The notes below the pieces were generated by a model. It ran no database searches. It was not told where the DNA came from and saw nothing but the letters and a program-made list of their open reading frames with translations. DNA of 64,000 nt. It comes from Bradyrhizobium yuanmingense (lineage in GTDB: Bacteria; Pseudomonadota; Alphaproteobacteria; Rhizobiales; Xanthobacteraceae). Position 1 is the first letter of the stretch. Each line of letters starts with the position of its first letter. The translations under genes and the position numbers were made by a program. Below are positions 52,001-60,497 of this stretch, piece after piece. Where the stretch lies: contig NZ_JARFML010000004.1 in the NCBI RefSeq assembly GCF_029167105.1, positions 248,001 to 312,000 on the forward strand. The letters run 5' to 3'.

Positions 52001-53626
52001 ATGACCAGCCTCACCGGCGGCGAAGCGATCGTAAGCGGGCTTGTCGCCCACGGCGTCGACACCGTGTTCGGCCTGCCCGGCGCGCAGGTCTACGGCCTGT
52101 TCGACGCCTTCCACCAGGCCCAGCTCAAGGTGATCGGCGCGCGGCACGAGCAGGCCTGCGGCTACATGGCATTCGGCTATGCGCGCTCCAGCGGCCGGCC
52201 CGGCGTGTTCAGCGTGGTACCCGGCCCGGGCGTGCTCAATGCCAGCGCCGCGCTGCTCACCGCCTTCGGTTGCAACGAGCCGGTGCTGTGCGTCACCGGG
52301 CAGGTGCCGACGCAGTTTCTCGGCAAAGGTCGCGGCCATCTGCATGAGATGCCGGACCAGCTCGCGACCTTGCGCACCTACGTGAAATGGGCCGAGCGCA
52401 TCGAATATCCGGGCGATGCGCCTACGATCGTCGCGCGCGCGTTCCAGGAAATGATGTCGGGACGGCGCGGCCCCGCCTCGGTCGAGATGCCCTGGGACGT
52501 CTTCACGCAGCGCGCCGACGCGGCGCCTTTCAAGGTGCTGGAGCCGCTGCCGGCGCCGCAGCCCGATCCTGATATGATCAAGCAGGCGGCGACGCTCATC
52601 AGGACCAGCAAGGCGCCGATGATCTTCGTCGGCAGCGGCGCGATCGAAGCGGGTGAGGAAATCCTCGAGCTCGCCGAGATGATCGATGCGCCCGTGGTCG
52701 CCTTCCGCAGCGGCCGCGGCATCGTCTCCAACGCGCACGAGCTCGGGCTCACCATGGCCGCGGCCTACAGGCTTTGGCCGAATACCGATCTCATGATCGG
52801 CATCGGTACGCGGCTGGAGCTGCCGACCATGTCGCGCTGGCCGTATCGGCCCGCTGGCCTGAAGAGCATCCGCATCGACATCGATCCGGTCGAGATGCGG
52901 CGATTCTCGTCCGACACCGCGGTCGTCGCCGATGCCAAGGCCGCGACCCGCGATCTCGCCGCCGCCGTGCGCAAAGCCGGCTACAGCAAAACCTCCGGAC
53001 GGCGCGGCGCGATCCGCGAGGCCACCGCGGCCGCGCAAGCCGAGATCCAGCGGGTCCAGCCGCAGATGGCCTATCTCAACATCCTGCGCGAGGTGCTGCC
53101 GGCGAACGCGATCGTCACCGATGAGCTATCGCAGGTCGGCTTCGCCTCCTGGTACGGCTTTCCTGTGTATGAGCCGCGCACCTTCATCACCTCGGGCTAC
53201 CAGGGCACGCTCGGCTCGGGCTTTCCGACCGCGCTCGGCGCCAAGGTCGCCAATCCCGACAAGCCGGTGGTGGCCATCACCGGGGACGGCGGCTTCATGT
53301 TCGGCGTGCAGGAGCTTGCCACCGCCGTGCAGTTCAACATCGGCGTGGTGACGCTGGTGTTCAACAACAATGCTTACGGCAACGTCCGCCGCGACCAGCG
53401 CGAGCGCTTCGACGGCCGCGTAGTGGCCTCCGATCTCGTCAATCCGGATTTCGTCAAGCTCGCGGAGTCCTTTGGCGTGACTGCTGCGCGCGTCACTGCA
53501 CCGGAGCAGTTCAAGGCGGCGATGGAGAAGGCGCTCGGCCACGGCGGGCCGGTGCTGATTTCCGTCGAGGTGCCCAGGGATTCCGAAGTCAGCCCGTGGA
53601 CCTTCATTCACCCGCCGAAGCCTTGA
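52001..53626 (+). CDS. Thiamine-diphosphate enzyme, acetolactate-synthase-like
   Basis: A 541-residue TPP enzyme with three domains: PYR (about 1-170, with catalytic Glu in ARHEQACGYMAFGYAR), central (about 190-330) and PP (about 350-541). The PP domain carries the Mg-TPP motif GDGGFMFGVQELATAVQFNIGVVTLVFNNN. Without a small regulatory subunit gene nearby, true acetolactate synthase is unlikely. Placement at the end of the hpa operon (26 bases after hpaG) suggests decarboxylation of an aryl 2-keto acid feeding the pathway, such as a 4-hydroxyphenylpyruvate- or benzoylformate-type acid. That is inference only. Ends 23 bases inside a convergent MFS gene. Confidence 0.82.
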   Translation: MTSLTGGEAIVSGLVAHGVDTVFGLPGAQVYGLFDAFHQAQLKVIGARHEQACGYMAFGYARSSGRPGVFSVVPGPGVLNASAALLTAFGCNEPVLCVTGQVPTQFLGKGRGHLHEMPDQLATLRTYVKWAERIEYPGDAPTIVARAFQEMMSGRRGPASVEMPWDVFTQRADAAPFKVLEPLPAPQPDPDMIKQAATLIRTSKAPMIFVGSGAIEAGEEILELAEMIDAPVVAFRSGRGIVSNAHELGLTMAAAYRLWPNTDLMIGIGTRLELPTMSRWPYRPAGLKSIRIDIDPVEMRRFSSDTAVVADAKAATRDLAAAVRKAGYSKTSGRRGAIREATAAAQAEIQRVQPQMAYLNILREVLPANAIVTDELSQVGFASWYGFPVYEPRTFITSGYQGTLGSGFPTALGAKVANPDKPVVAITGDGGFMFGVQELATAVQFNIGVVTLVFNNNAYGNVRRDQRERFDGRVVASDLVNPDFVKLAESFGVTAARVTAPEQFKAAMEKALGHGGPVLISVEVPRDSEVSPWTFIHPPKP

Positions 53627-54845
53627 GGCCGGACCTTCCCTGCAGCCGCGCGGCTGCAATCACCAGCAGACCCGCGCCTGCGACCGACCAGCAGGCGACC
53701 GGCGCCCAATGCAGCGGCGGCGCGTATTCCGGCATCTTCTGCAGGCCGCCGGCAACCGCCGCCATCCGTGCGAAGGTGCCGAGGGCGAGCGCCGAGAAGA
53801 CGAGGCCCGTGACCTTGCCTTCCGCGCCGGTCGAGCCGATCGCGAGCGCAGCCGAGACCGCGCTCATCAGCATGCAGCCCCACGCGGCTCCGGCGAGAAA
53901 TTGCGCGGCGATCAGCGTGTTGAGGTTGCCGGCGAATTCGGCCGCCGCAATCGCCACCGCACCGAACAGGCCGGCGACGCCCATCACGACGAGGCCGCCA
54001 CGATGCTTGACGACCAGGCTTGCCGGAAACATTGCGATGTTGAAGCCGATCCAGAATACCGGCATCAGCCATTGCAGGTCGCCGGGAGCAGCAAAGCGCA
54101 GATAGGACGGCGCGCTGTTCATGGCAAAGTGCAGCTGGTAGCCGAGGGCGAGCGCGATCATCGCGACGATGAAGGCGATCGGAACGAGACCGAGCGGTTT
54201 TGCCCTTTCGTCCGGTGCGGGCGGCACGGTGTCGCGTGCCACGTCATGCTCGATGCGCGACATCCCGAGCGCAGTCAGGAGCAGCACCGCGCTGGAGATC
54301 ACGAAGGGCAACCGCGCATCGTGCTCGCGCAGCACCACCCCGAGATAGGGCGAAACCGCCCCGGCGATGCCGTAGCCGAGCATGGCGAGCGCGGCGAGGA
54401 ACGGCACCTGCGGCTTGGCGCGGTACTTGCCGAGCAAGGTCAGCGGCGGAGCGCGGAGCGCCGATGACGTGATCGACCAGATCACGATCAGCGCGATGAA
54501 CCAGCCCTGCGCCGCCGCGCCGGCTGCGGCAACGAAGGGCAGCGCGACGAAGGCGCCGCAGGAGATCGCGCTCACGAGGGCGACGAACAGGCCGAGCCTG
54601 CCGACATGGGGCGCGAGCTTGTCGGCGGCGATTCCCATCGCGGTATCGGCAATGGTGAAGATCGCCTGATCCAGCATCAGGATGAGGATCACGGCGGACG
54701 GCGCGATGCCGACCTCGGCAGCCAGCTTTGGCAGGTAGACGACGTAGGTCGTCCAGCCCAGCGTGAACACCAATTGCAGGCCCGCGAGATAAAGCCCCGT
54801 GCGGTTCGCCGTGCCCGTGCCGGCCGCGCCCTGTGTGGTCGTCAT
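53604..54845 (-). CDS. MFS transporter
   Basis: A 413-residue carrier with about 12 hydrophobic helices from GLYLAGLQLVFTLGWTTYVVYL on. A central cytoplasmic loop near 205-220 (RDTVPPAPDERAKP) separates the two halves. An Asp-rich loop after TM2 (MGIAADKLAPHVGR) stands in for the usual loop 2-3 motif. No substrate motif is recognisable. It is convergent with the TPP-enzyme gene and overlaps it by 23 bases. The ATG at 54845 has GGGGAGG upstream, better than a TTG at 54866. A role in aromatic acid import is possible but unsupported. Confidence 0.85.
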   Translation of the reverse strand: MTTTQGAAGTGTANRTGLYLAGLQLVFTLGWTTYVVYLPKLAAEVGIAPSAVILILMLDQAIFTIADTAMGIAADKLAPHVGRLGLFVALVSAISCGAFVALPFVAAAGAAAQGWFIALIVIWSITSSALRAPPLTLLGKYRAKPQVPFLAALAMLGYGIAGAVSPYLGVVLREHDARLPFVISSAVLLLTALGMSRIEHDVARDTVPPAPDERAKPLGLVPIAFIVAMIALALGYQLHFAMNSAPSYLRFAAPGDLQWLMPVFWIGFNIAMFPASLVVKHRGGLVVMGVAGLFGAVAIAAAEFAGNLNTLIAAQFLAGAAWGCMLMSAVSAALAIGSTGAEGKVTGLVFSALALGTFARMAAVAGGLQKMPEYAPPLHWAPVACWSVAGAGLLVIAAARLQGRSGLKASAGE

Positions 54846-54898
54846 ACTGCCGCCTCCCCGCCCCAAGCTTAGACGAGGCAGGGCTGCGAGGAAACGCG

Positions 54899-55552
54899 TC
54901 AGCGCGTCCTGCGGAAGGTCAGATTGATCCGCTTCTTTCCCAACAGCGGATGCTCGCCGTCGGCGAGCGGCGCGACGCCGTGATAGGCGAGCCTGCTGGC
55001 CCCGCCCCAGACCACGACGTCGCCATGGACGAGCCGGAAGCGACGCGGCTTGTCATTGCGCGCGAGGCCGCCGAACAGGAAGGTCGCGGGCAGGCCGAGC
55101 GAGACCGAGACGATCGGCGCGGAATAGTCCAGCTCGTCCTTGTCCTGATGCAGCGACAGCCGCGTGCCCGGCTCGTAGCGGTTGACGAGGCAGGCATCGG
55201 GGGCAAAGCCATCAAAGCCGCCCTGCTCCGCGGCGCGGCGGGCGAGATCGCGGAGCAGCGGCGGCATCGCCGGCCATGGCGCACCGGTGCGCGGATCGAT
55301 CGGGTCGTAGCGATAGCCGGTGTGATCGGTGATCCAGCCGCGCTCGCCGCAATTGGTCATCGCCACCGACATCAGATGGCCGCCCGGCGTCGTCATCCGC
55401 CGGAACGGCGACTGCGCCACGATGGCGCGCACGGCGTCGATCAGCTCGCTCTCGATCGGCTTGACGAAGCCGCGCAGCAGCACGGCCCCATCGGCGATGT
55501 TTTCGCACGACGGTTGGGCTTCGGCGACGCTATCGAACAAATCAGCCGTCAA
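54899..55552 (-). CDS. alkB: DNA repair dioxygenase AlkB (TTG start)
   Basis: Fe(II)/2-oxoglutarate enzyme that removes methyl groups from 1-methyladenine and 3-methylcytosine in DNA. The 217-residue protein shows His135 and Asp137 (LHQDKDE), His191 (AYHGVAPL), and Arg208/Arg214 (RINLTFRR), nearly the same numbers as E. coli AlkB. The substrate lid MTNCGERGWITD and Y-R-Y-D segment are also typical. A TTG at 55552 is the only start giving the family N-terminus (TADLF). It lies 9 bases after a second dioxygenase gene on the same strand. No ada gene is nearby. Confidence 0.9.
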   Translation of the reverse strand: MTADLFDSVAEAQPSCENIADGAVLLRGFVKPIESELIDAVRAIVAQSPFRRMTTPGGHLMSVAMTNCGERGWITDHTGYRYDPIDPRTGAPWPAMPPLLRDLARRAAEQGGFDGFAPDACLVNRYEPGTRLSLHQDKDELDYSAPIVSVSLGLPATFLFGGLARNDKPRRFRLVHGDVVVWGGASRLAYHGVAPLADGEHPLLGKKRINLTFRRTR

Positions 55553-55561
55553 CGGATCCGC

Positions 55562-56308
55562 TCATTTGGCATCGTGAAAAATCACACCCAGCGTGTGGCG
55601 CTGGCCGGACCTGATCCGGCTGACGCCGTGGCGGAGATTAACGCGGTAGGTGCCGCGTGTCCCCTGCACCGGACGATGATGCACAGCGAAGGCGACCGCA
55701 TCGCCCTGTGCCAGCGGCACCACCTCGGCCCGCGACTGCATGCGCGGGCGCTGCTCGGTCAGCACGAACTCGCCACCGGTGAAATCGCGTCCGGGCTCGG
55801 ACAGCAGGATCGCGACCTGGAGCGGGAACACGTGCTCGCCATAGAGGTCCTGGTGCAGGCAATTGTAGTCGCCGGCCTCATATTGCAGCAGCAGGGGCGT
55901 CGGCCGCGCCTGCCCGGCGTCGTGGCAGCGCTTCAGGAACGCCGCGTGTGCGGCGGGATAGCGGATGTCGATGCCCATCGCCTCGTTCCAGCGGTTGGCG
56001 ACGGCTTGAAGGTGCGCATAGAGCGCCGGGCGGAGCTGCGCGATCAGATCGGGCAGCGGATAGGCGAAGTACTTGTACTCGCCGCGGCCAAAGCCGTGGC
56101 GGCCCATGACGATGCGGCTGCGGAAGCGCGCATCGTCCGGGTAGAGCGCGGCGATGGCGCGGCACTGGTCGGGCGTCAGCAGGTTCTTCAGGACGGCGCA
56201 GCCCTGGGCGTCGAGCTCGGCGGCGATCTGCGGCCAGTCGAGGGCATCGACGTGGGCGGCGAGGTCGGCTCCAGAGTCTGGTGCGGCAACACGTTTGGCA
56301 GTGGCCAT
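55562..56308 (-). CDS. 2OG-Fe(II) oxygenase, prolyl-hydroxylase-like, upstream of alkB
   Basis: A 248-residue dioxygenase. The iron site is His152/Asp154 (CLHQDLYGE) with His227 (NLRHGVSRI). An arginine in RHTLG or RI after it would bind 2-oxoglutarate. The stretch GEYKYFAYPLPDLIAQLRPALY (about 76-98) is characteristic of a family often found next to alkB. Function is unproven; repair of alkylated DNA/RNA or hydroxylation of a protein is possible. The ATG at 56308 is chosen, because a longer frame runs into the palindrome at 56322-56436. Forms an operon with alkB (9-base gap). Confidence 0.85.
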   Translation of the reverse strand: MATAKRVAAPDSGADLAAHVDALDWPQIAAELDAQGCAVLKNLLTPDQCRAIAALYPDDARFRSRIVMGRHGFGRGEYKYFAYPLPDLIAQLRPALYAHLQAVANRWNEAMGIDIRYPAAHAAFLKRCHDAGQARPTPLLLQYEAGDYNCLHQDLYGEHVFPLQVAILLSEPGRDFTGGEFVLTEQRPRMQSRAEVVPLAQGDAVAFAVHHRPVQGTRGTYRVNLRHGVSRIRSGQRHTLGVIFHDAK

Positions 56309-56321
56309 AGGGATATCCAAT

Positions 56322-56436
56322 CCACATCCGTCATTCCGGGGCGCGCCACTTGGCGCGAGCCCGGAATCCATACTCCCGATCGTGGTTATGGATTCCGGGC
56401 TCGCGACTTCGTCGCGCCCCGGAATGACGGATGTGG
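56322..56436. repeat. Near-perfect 115-base palindrome (ATTCCGGGGCG type)
   Basis: CCACATCCGTCATTCCGGGG (from 56322) pairs with CCCCGGAATGACGGATGTGG (to 56436); inner arms AGCCCGGAATCCAT and ATGGATTCCGGGCT surround a short central loop. Same family as 49999-50095, and it lies just upstream of the dioxygenase start. Confidence 0.9.
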
Positions 56437-56489
56437 GTGTGGCAAATCGCCAGCGCTACGGCCACCCGATTTCCGATGATCGTCTCCCC

Positions 56490-56576
56490 CGTCATTGCGA
56501 AAAGCCCTTGCGACGAAGCAATCCAGAGTCCCGCCGCGGAACCAGTCTGGATTGCTTCGCTTCGCTCGCAATGACG
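56490..56576. repeat. Palindromic repeat (CGTCATTGCGA type)
   Basis: CGTCATTGCGA (56490-56500) pairs with TCGCAATGACG (56566-56576), and the inner CGAAGCAATCCAGA with TCTGGATTGCTTCG. A second dispersed family recalled from Bradyrhizobium. It ends 11 bases from the stop of the DUF2848 gene. Confidence 0.88.
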
Positions 56577-56586
56577 CGGAGAGGAT

Positions 56587-57273
56587 TCAGCCCCTCACCG
56601 GCAGGGTCACCACGTCGTAGCCATGCCTGATGGTCCGCTTCAGCACGGGGTCTTCCAGCTCGAAGTCGAAGCGGTCGGCCGGGCGGATGCCGCCCTTGGC
56701 GGCGAAGGTGCCGCCGAACATGGCGCAGCCGTCGGGGAACTTGCCGCCGTCAAAGCCGCGCGCGATGAGCTCGGTGACCGGCAGCATCGCATCGAGCGTG
56801 CCTTCCTGGTAGAGCACGCGCTCGCCCTTGATGGTGGCGTAGGAGCGCAGGATCATCCTGTCCCAATGGCCGATGACGTCCTCGAGCTCCCAGAGCGTCG
56901 AGGCGATCGGCTTGTCGCACATCTGCTTGGAGACCGTGACGTTGTAGGCCTCGACCCTGCGGTCGGTGTGATCGGAGCCGCAGCCGACGAAGATGCGGCC
57001 CTGCCAGCCGATCAGCACGAACTCGACCTCGCCGCTAGAATCGCCGCCGGTGCATTCGATGCTGTCCTCCTGGGTCAGCCGCCGCGCCGAGGCGCGGTAA
57101 TAGATCGGCGTCGAGGCCGGGCGGGCGATGCCCATCTCCTCCAGCTCTTTGATGTGCTTGTCGCGCGCGACCGTGTCGCGGCCGGTCCAGCCAGCGATAA
57201 CCAGCTGGTCGATCGCCAGCGTCAGCGGCGTGGTGGTGTCCTGGGCGTCGACGGTGAAAGTGAGATCAAACAC
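56587..57273 (-). CDS. DUF2848-family protein
   Basis: A 228-residue protein from a GTG at 57273 (FDLTFTVDAQD), preceded by GAGG and overlapping the amidase end by 8 bases. Sequence such as LVIAGWTGRDTVARDKHIKELEEMGIARP, TPIYYRASARRLTQ, SSGEVEFVLI and YNVTVSKQMCDKPIASTLWELEDVIGHWD matches what I know as DUF2848. That family is seen beside amidases and has a fold akin to fumarylacetoacetate hydrolase. The Glu-rich strand (EVEFVL) and Asp/Lys after it could hold a metal. The reaction is unknown; context suggests it acts on the acid freed by the amidase. Confidence 0.78.
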   Translation of the reverse strand: MFDLTFTVDAQDTTTPLTLAIDQLVIAGWTGRDTVARDKHIKELEEMGIARPASTPIYYRASARRLTQEDSIECTGGDSSGEVEFVLIGWQGRIFVGCGSDHTDRRVEAYNVTVSKQMCDKPIASTLWELEDVIGHWDRMILRSYATIKGERVLYQEGTLDAMLPVTELIARGFDGGKFPDGCAMFGGTFAAKGGIRPADRFDFELEDPVLKRTIRHGYDVVTLPVRG

Positions 57274-58615
57274 GAATGACGGCCTCCATGCCGGCAGCAA
57301 GCTCGAAGATACGGCGGTCGGAGCCGCCTGCGCCCGCCAGCATCAGGCCGACGGGAACGTCGCCTTCGCGATGACAGGGCAGCGAGATGGCGCAACCGTC
57401 GATCAGGTTGATCAGGCTGCAATTGCGCAAGGCGCGGATGTTCTCGCGGGTGAATGCCTGATCGTCGGCGAGGTCGGCGATCTTCGGCGGTGTGTTGGGC
57501 GTGGTCGGCAGCACCAGGGCATCATAGGGCGCGATGCGCGCGTTGACACGCGCGATCAGCGAGCGGCGTTCGTTAAGCAGGTCGATGTAGTCGGCCGCGC
57601 TCTGCGCCTCGCCGCGCATAATGCGCACCGCGACCCTGGGATCGTAGACGTCGCCCTTGGCCGTGATGAGATAGCGGTGCCAGGCATAGCTTTCGGACGC
57701 GGCAAAGCCGCCCTTGGCGTTCATCGGGCCGACGTCGTGGAACTCCGCCATCTCGATACGCTCGACGATGGCACCGTGATCGGACAGCGTCTTCAGCGCG
57801 CGCTCGAAGGTCTTGGCCACCTCCGCGTCGAGGTCATCGAGCGCGATCGTGGTGGGCACCGCAAGGCGCATGCCCTGGATCGGCCGCGGCCTCAAGGCGA
57901 CGATCGGCTCGCCCGCGAGCACGGCATCGAGTATGGCACAGCAGCTGACCGATCGCGCCAGCGGCCCGATGCTGTCGAGCGAGAACGACAGCGGCACCGA
58001 GCCGTCGAGCGGCACGCGCCGCTGCGTCGGCTTGTAGCCGACGATGCCGTTGAAGGCGGCCGGAATCCGGCAGGAGCCGCCGGTGTCGGTGCCGAGCGCG
58101 CCATGCGCCATGCCGTCGAGCACGGACACCGCCGCGCCGGCGGACGAGCCGCCGGGCACGTGGCCTTCGGACCGGTTCCAGGCCCCCTTCGGCGTACCAT
58201 AATGCGGATTGATGCCGATGCCCGAATAGGCGAACTCGGTCATGTTGGTGCGGCCGATGACGACGAAGCCGGCCGCGCGCAGCCGCGCCACCGTCGCGGC
58301 ATCGTGCTCGGCCGGGGCTGAGTCGTCGAGCGCGCGCGAGCCGGCGCGCGTCACCTGGCCCTTGATGTCGAACAGATCCTTGATCGAGATCGGGATGCCG
58401 GCATAGCGCGACGGCGCCGCCTTGGCCTTGCGCAAGCCATCCATCGCATCGGCGGCCGCGAGCGCGGCGTCCTTGTCGACATGGATGAAGGCGCGCTGGC
58501 CCTCGCCGGCGGGATCGGCGATCCTGGCGAGGCAGGCCTCGACCAACTTGCGGGAGGTGGTGCGGCCGCTTTCGAGGTCTTCGGCGAGCTGCGCCAGTGT
58601 CGGAAAATCGGGCAT
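57266..58615 (-). CDS. Amidase-signature hydrolase
   Basis: A 449-residue amidase of the AS family. The catalytic triad Ser-cisSer-Lys is visible as Lys79 (ISIKDLFD), Ser157 (GGSSAGAA, cis-Ser) and Ser181 (GTDTGGSCRIPAAF, nucleophile), within the glycine/serine-rich signature. It hydrolyses an amide or allophanate-type bond to a carboxylate. The DUF2848 gene overlaps its end by 8 bases, so both belong to one transcript. ATG at 58615. The substrate cannot be read from the sequence. Confidence 0.92.
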   Translation of the reverse strand: MPDFPTLAQLAEDLESGRTTSRKLVEACLARIADPAGEGQRAFIHVDKDAALAAADAMDGLRKAKAAPSRYAGIPISIKDLFDIKGQVTRAGSRALDDSAPAEHDAATVARLRAAGFVVIGRTNMTEFAYSGIGINPHYGTPKGAWNRSEGHVPGGSSAGAAVSVLDGMAHGALGTDTGGSCRIPAAFNGIVGYKPTQRRVPLDGSVPLSFSLDSIGPLARSVSCCAILDAVLAGEPIVALRPRPIQGMRLAVPTTIALDDLDAEVAKTFERALKTLSDHGAIVERIEMAEFHDVGPMNAKGGFAASESYAWHRYLITAKGDVYDPRVAVRIMRGEAQSAADYIDLLNERRSLIARVNARIAPYDALVLPTTPNTPPKIADLADDQAFTRENIRALRNCSLINLIDGCAISLPCHREGDVPVGLMLAGAGGSDRRIFELAAGMEAVIRV

Positions 58616-58802
58616 GTCTGTCTCACGGAATATTTCGCGCGCAATCTATAGCGCTGGCTCAGCTCGACACAAGCATTGTGCGCATGATGGCATGCATGCG
58701 CATTGCTGGACCGTTGACGCGCCATGGTCGATTGTCGCATCAAGTTCGAAACCGGCGGGCGCGAGGCCTGTCGCTCGGAGTCTCTTGGGAGGAGCCGCCA
58801 AC

Positions 58803-59216
58803 ATGGCCGAACCGCAGCGCGCGCGACCGAAACCGACGCCGGAGACCCAGCACTTCTGGGACGGCACCAAGGCCGGCGAATTGCGCCTGCAGCGCTGCGA
58901 TGCCTGCGCCCATGTCTACTTCCCGCCGCGCCCGTTCTGCCCCTCCTGCGCCTCGCGCAAGGTCAGCGTCTTCAAGGCCAGCGGCAAGGGCTTTCTCTAC
59001 AGCTACGTGATCAACCATCGTCCGGCCGCGCCCGGCTTCACGCCGCCTTACGCCATCGCGGTGGTCGAGCTCGACGAGGGCCCGCGGATGATGAGCAACA
59101 TCATCGACTGCCCGCAGACCCCCGAGGCGCTCGAACTCGACATGAAGCTCGAGGTCGCGTTCCAGGAGCTCGACGACAAGATCGCCCTCCCCGTCTTCCG
59201 CCCGGCGAAGGGGTAA
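58803..59216 (+). CDS. DUF35 OB-fold/zinc-ribbon acyl-CoA-binding protein
   Basis: A 137-residue partner protein. A rubredoxin-like zinc ribbon holds Cys32, Cys35, Cys46 and Cys49, then comes an OB-fold (about 60-130) with SYVINHRPAAPGFTPPYAIAVVELDEGPRM. Such proteins bind thiolase-like enzymes and gate CoA substrates (as in sterol side-chain degradation). It is followed after 4 bases by the thiolase gene, the standard arrangement. GGGAGGAG precedes the ATG. Confidence 0.92.
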   Translation: MAEPQRARPKPTPETQHFWDGTKAGELRLQRCDACAHVYFPPRPFCPSCASRKVSVFKASGKGFLYSYVINHRPAAPGFTPPYAIAVVELDEGPRMMSNIIDCPQTPEALELDMKLEVAFQELDDKIALPVFRPAKG

Positions 59217-59220
59217 GGCC

Positions 59221-60360
59221 ATGCGCAAGAACCAGGTTGCCGTCGTCGGCGCGGCCGAGACCACCGAGCTCGGCGTCATCCCGAACGCCTCGCAGCTCCA
59301 GCTGCATGCGGATGCCGCGCTCAACGCCATTGCCGACGCCGGGCTGAAGCTGTCCGACATCGACGGCTTTGCCACCGCGGTTGAGACACCGCAGCAGGTC
59401 TGCCACTATCTCGGCATCAAGCCGACCTGGGTGGACGGCACCTCGGTCGGCGGCTGCTCCTTCATGCTGCACGTCCGCCACGCGGCGGCGGCGATCGAGG
59501 CGGGTCTCTGCAAGACCGTGCTGATCACCCATGCCGAGAGCGGCAAGTCGATGATCGGCAAATTGCCGCGCTCGACGCCGGCCGACAGCCTCAACGGCCA
59601 GTTCGAGGCTCCTTTCGGCGTCTACGGCCCGCCCAGCATGTTCCCGATTCCCGTGCTGCGCTTCATGAAGACCTACGGCATCACCCACGAGCAGCTTGCT
59701 TCGGTTGCGGTGGTGCAGCGGGAATGGGCGGCGAAGAATCCGCGCGCGATGATGAAGGACCCGATCACGGTCGCCGATGTCCTGAACTCCCGCATGATCG
59801 CCTATCCGTTCCGGCTTCTGCAGTGCTGCCTCGTCACCGACGGCGGCGGCGCGCTGATCCTGACCTCGGCCGAGCGCGCCAGGGATTTTCCGCGCAAGCC
59901 GGTCTACATCATGGGCACCGGCGAGAGCGTGGAAACGCCGATGGTCAGCCAGATGGAGACGTTCAACTCCTCGCGTGCGTTCAAGACGGCCGGGCCGCTG
60001 GCGTTCAAGGAGGCCGGCATCGCGCACAACGACGTCGACCATCTCATGATCTACGACGCGTTCGCGCATCTGCCGCTGTTCGGCCTCGGCGATCTCGGCT
60101 TCATGCCCTATGAGGAGACGGGCAAGTTCATCGCAGACGGCAACACGAGGCCGGGCGGCAAGCTGCCGCTCAACACCAACGGCGGCGGATTGAGCTACAT
60201 GCATTCGGGCATGTACGGAATGTACGCGCTGCAGGAGAGCGTGCGCCAGATGCGCGGGATCGCGCCGGCTCAGGTGCCGAACGCGAAGATTTCGGTGTGC
60301 CACGGCGTCGGCGGCATGTTCGCCGCGAGCGGCACGATCGTGTTTACGAACGAGAGGTAG
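59221..60360 (+). CDS. Thiolase-like (SCP-x family) acyl-CoA acetyltransferase/lyase
   Basis: A 379-residue thiolase-fold protein of the non-classical SCP2-thiolase class. Cys79 in TSVGGCSF takes the position of the acylated cysteine, and C-terminal GGGLSYMHSG plus CHGVGG supply the histidines; the second thiolase cysteine appears as the Cys in SVCHGVGG. With a DUF35 partner such enzymes often perform retro-aldol or retro-Claisen cleavage of acyl-CoAs, not acetoacetyl-CoA formation. Operonic with DUF35 and 137 bases upstream of an SDR gene, with a repeat between. Confidence 0.85.
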   Translation: MRKNQVAVVGAAETTELGVIPNASQLQLHADAALNAIADAGLKLSDIDGFATAVETPQQVCHYLGIKPTWVDGTSVGGCSFMLHVRHAAAAIEAGLCKTVLITHAESGKSMIGKLPRSTPADSLNGQFEAPFGVYGPPSMFPIPVLRFMKTYGITHEQLASVAVVQREWAAKNPRAMMKDPITVADVLNSRMIAYPFRLLQCCLVTDGGGALILTSAERARDFPRKPVYIMGTGESVETPMVSQMETFNSSRAFKTAGPLAFKEAGIAHNDVDHLMIYDAFAHLPLFGLGDLGFMPYEETGKFIADGNTRPGGKLPLNTNGGGLSYMHSGMYGMYALQESVRQMRGIAPAQVPNAKISVCHGVGGMFAASGTIVFTNER

Positions 60361-60380
60361 CGGCGCGGCAATACCCAGCC

Positions 60381-60452
60381 GTCATTGCCGGGCTTGACCC
60401 GGCAATCCATCTTCGTCTGAAGATGGATGCGCGGGTCAAGCCCGCGCATGAC
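60381..60452. repeat. Palindromic repeat (GTCATTGCCGGGC type)
   Basis: GTCATTGCCGGGCTTGACCC (from 60381) pairs with GGGTCAAGCCCGCGCATGAC (to 60452), with inner arms ATCCATCTTC and GAAGATGGAT. Third dispersed family, placed between the thiolase and SDR genes. Confidence 0.88.
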
Positions 60453-60497
60453 AAGCTGAGTTAGACGCGGCGATGGAGACAACATAGAGAGGCCCAC

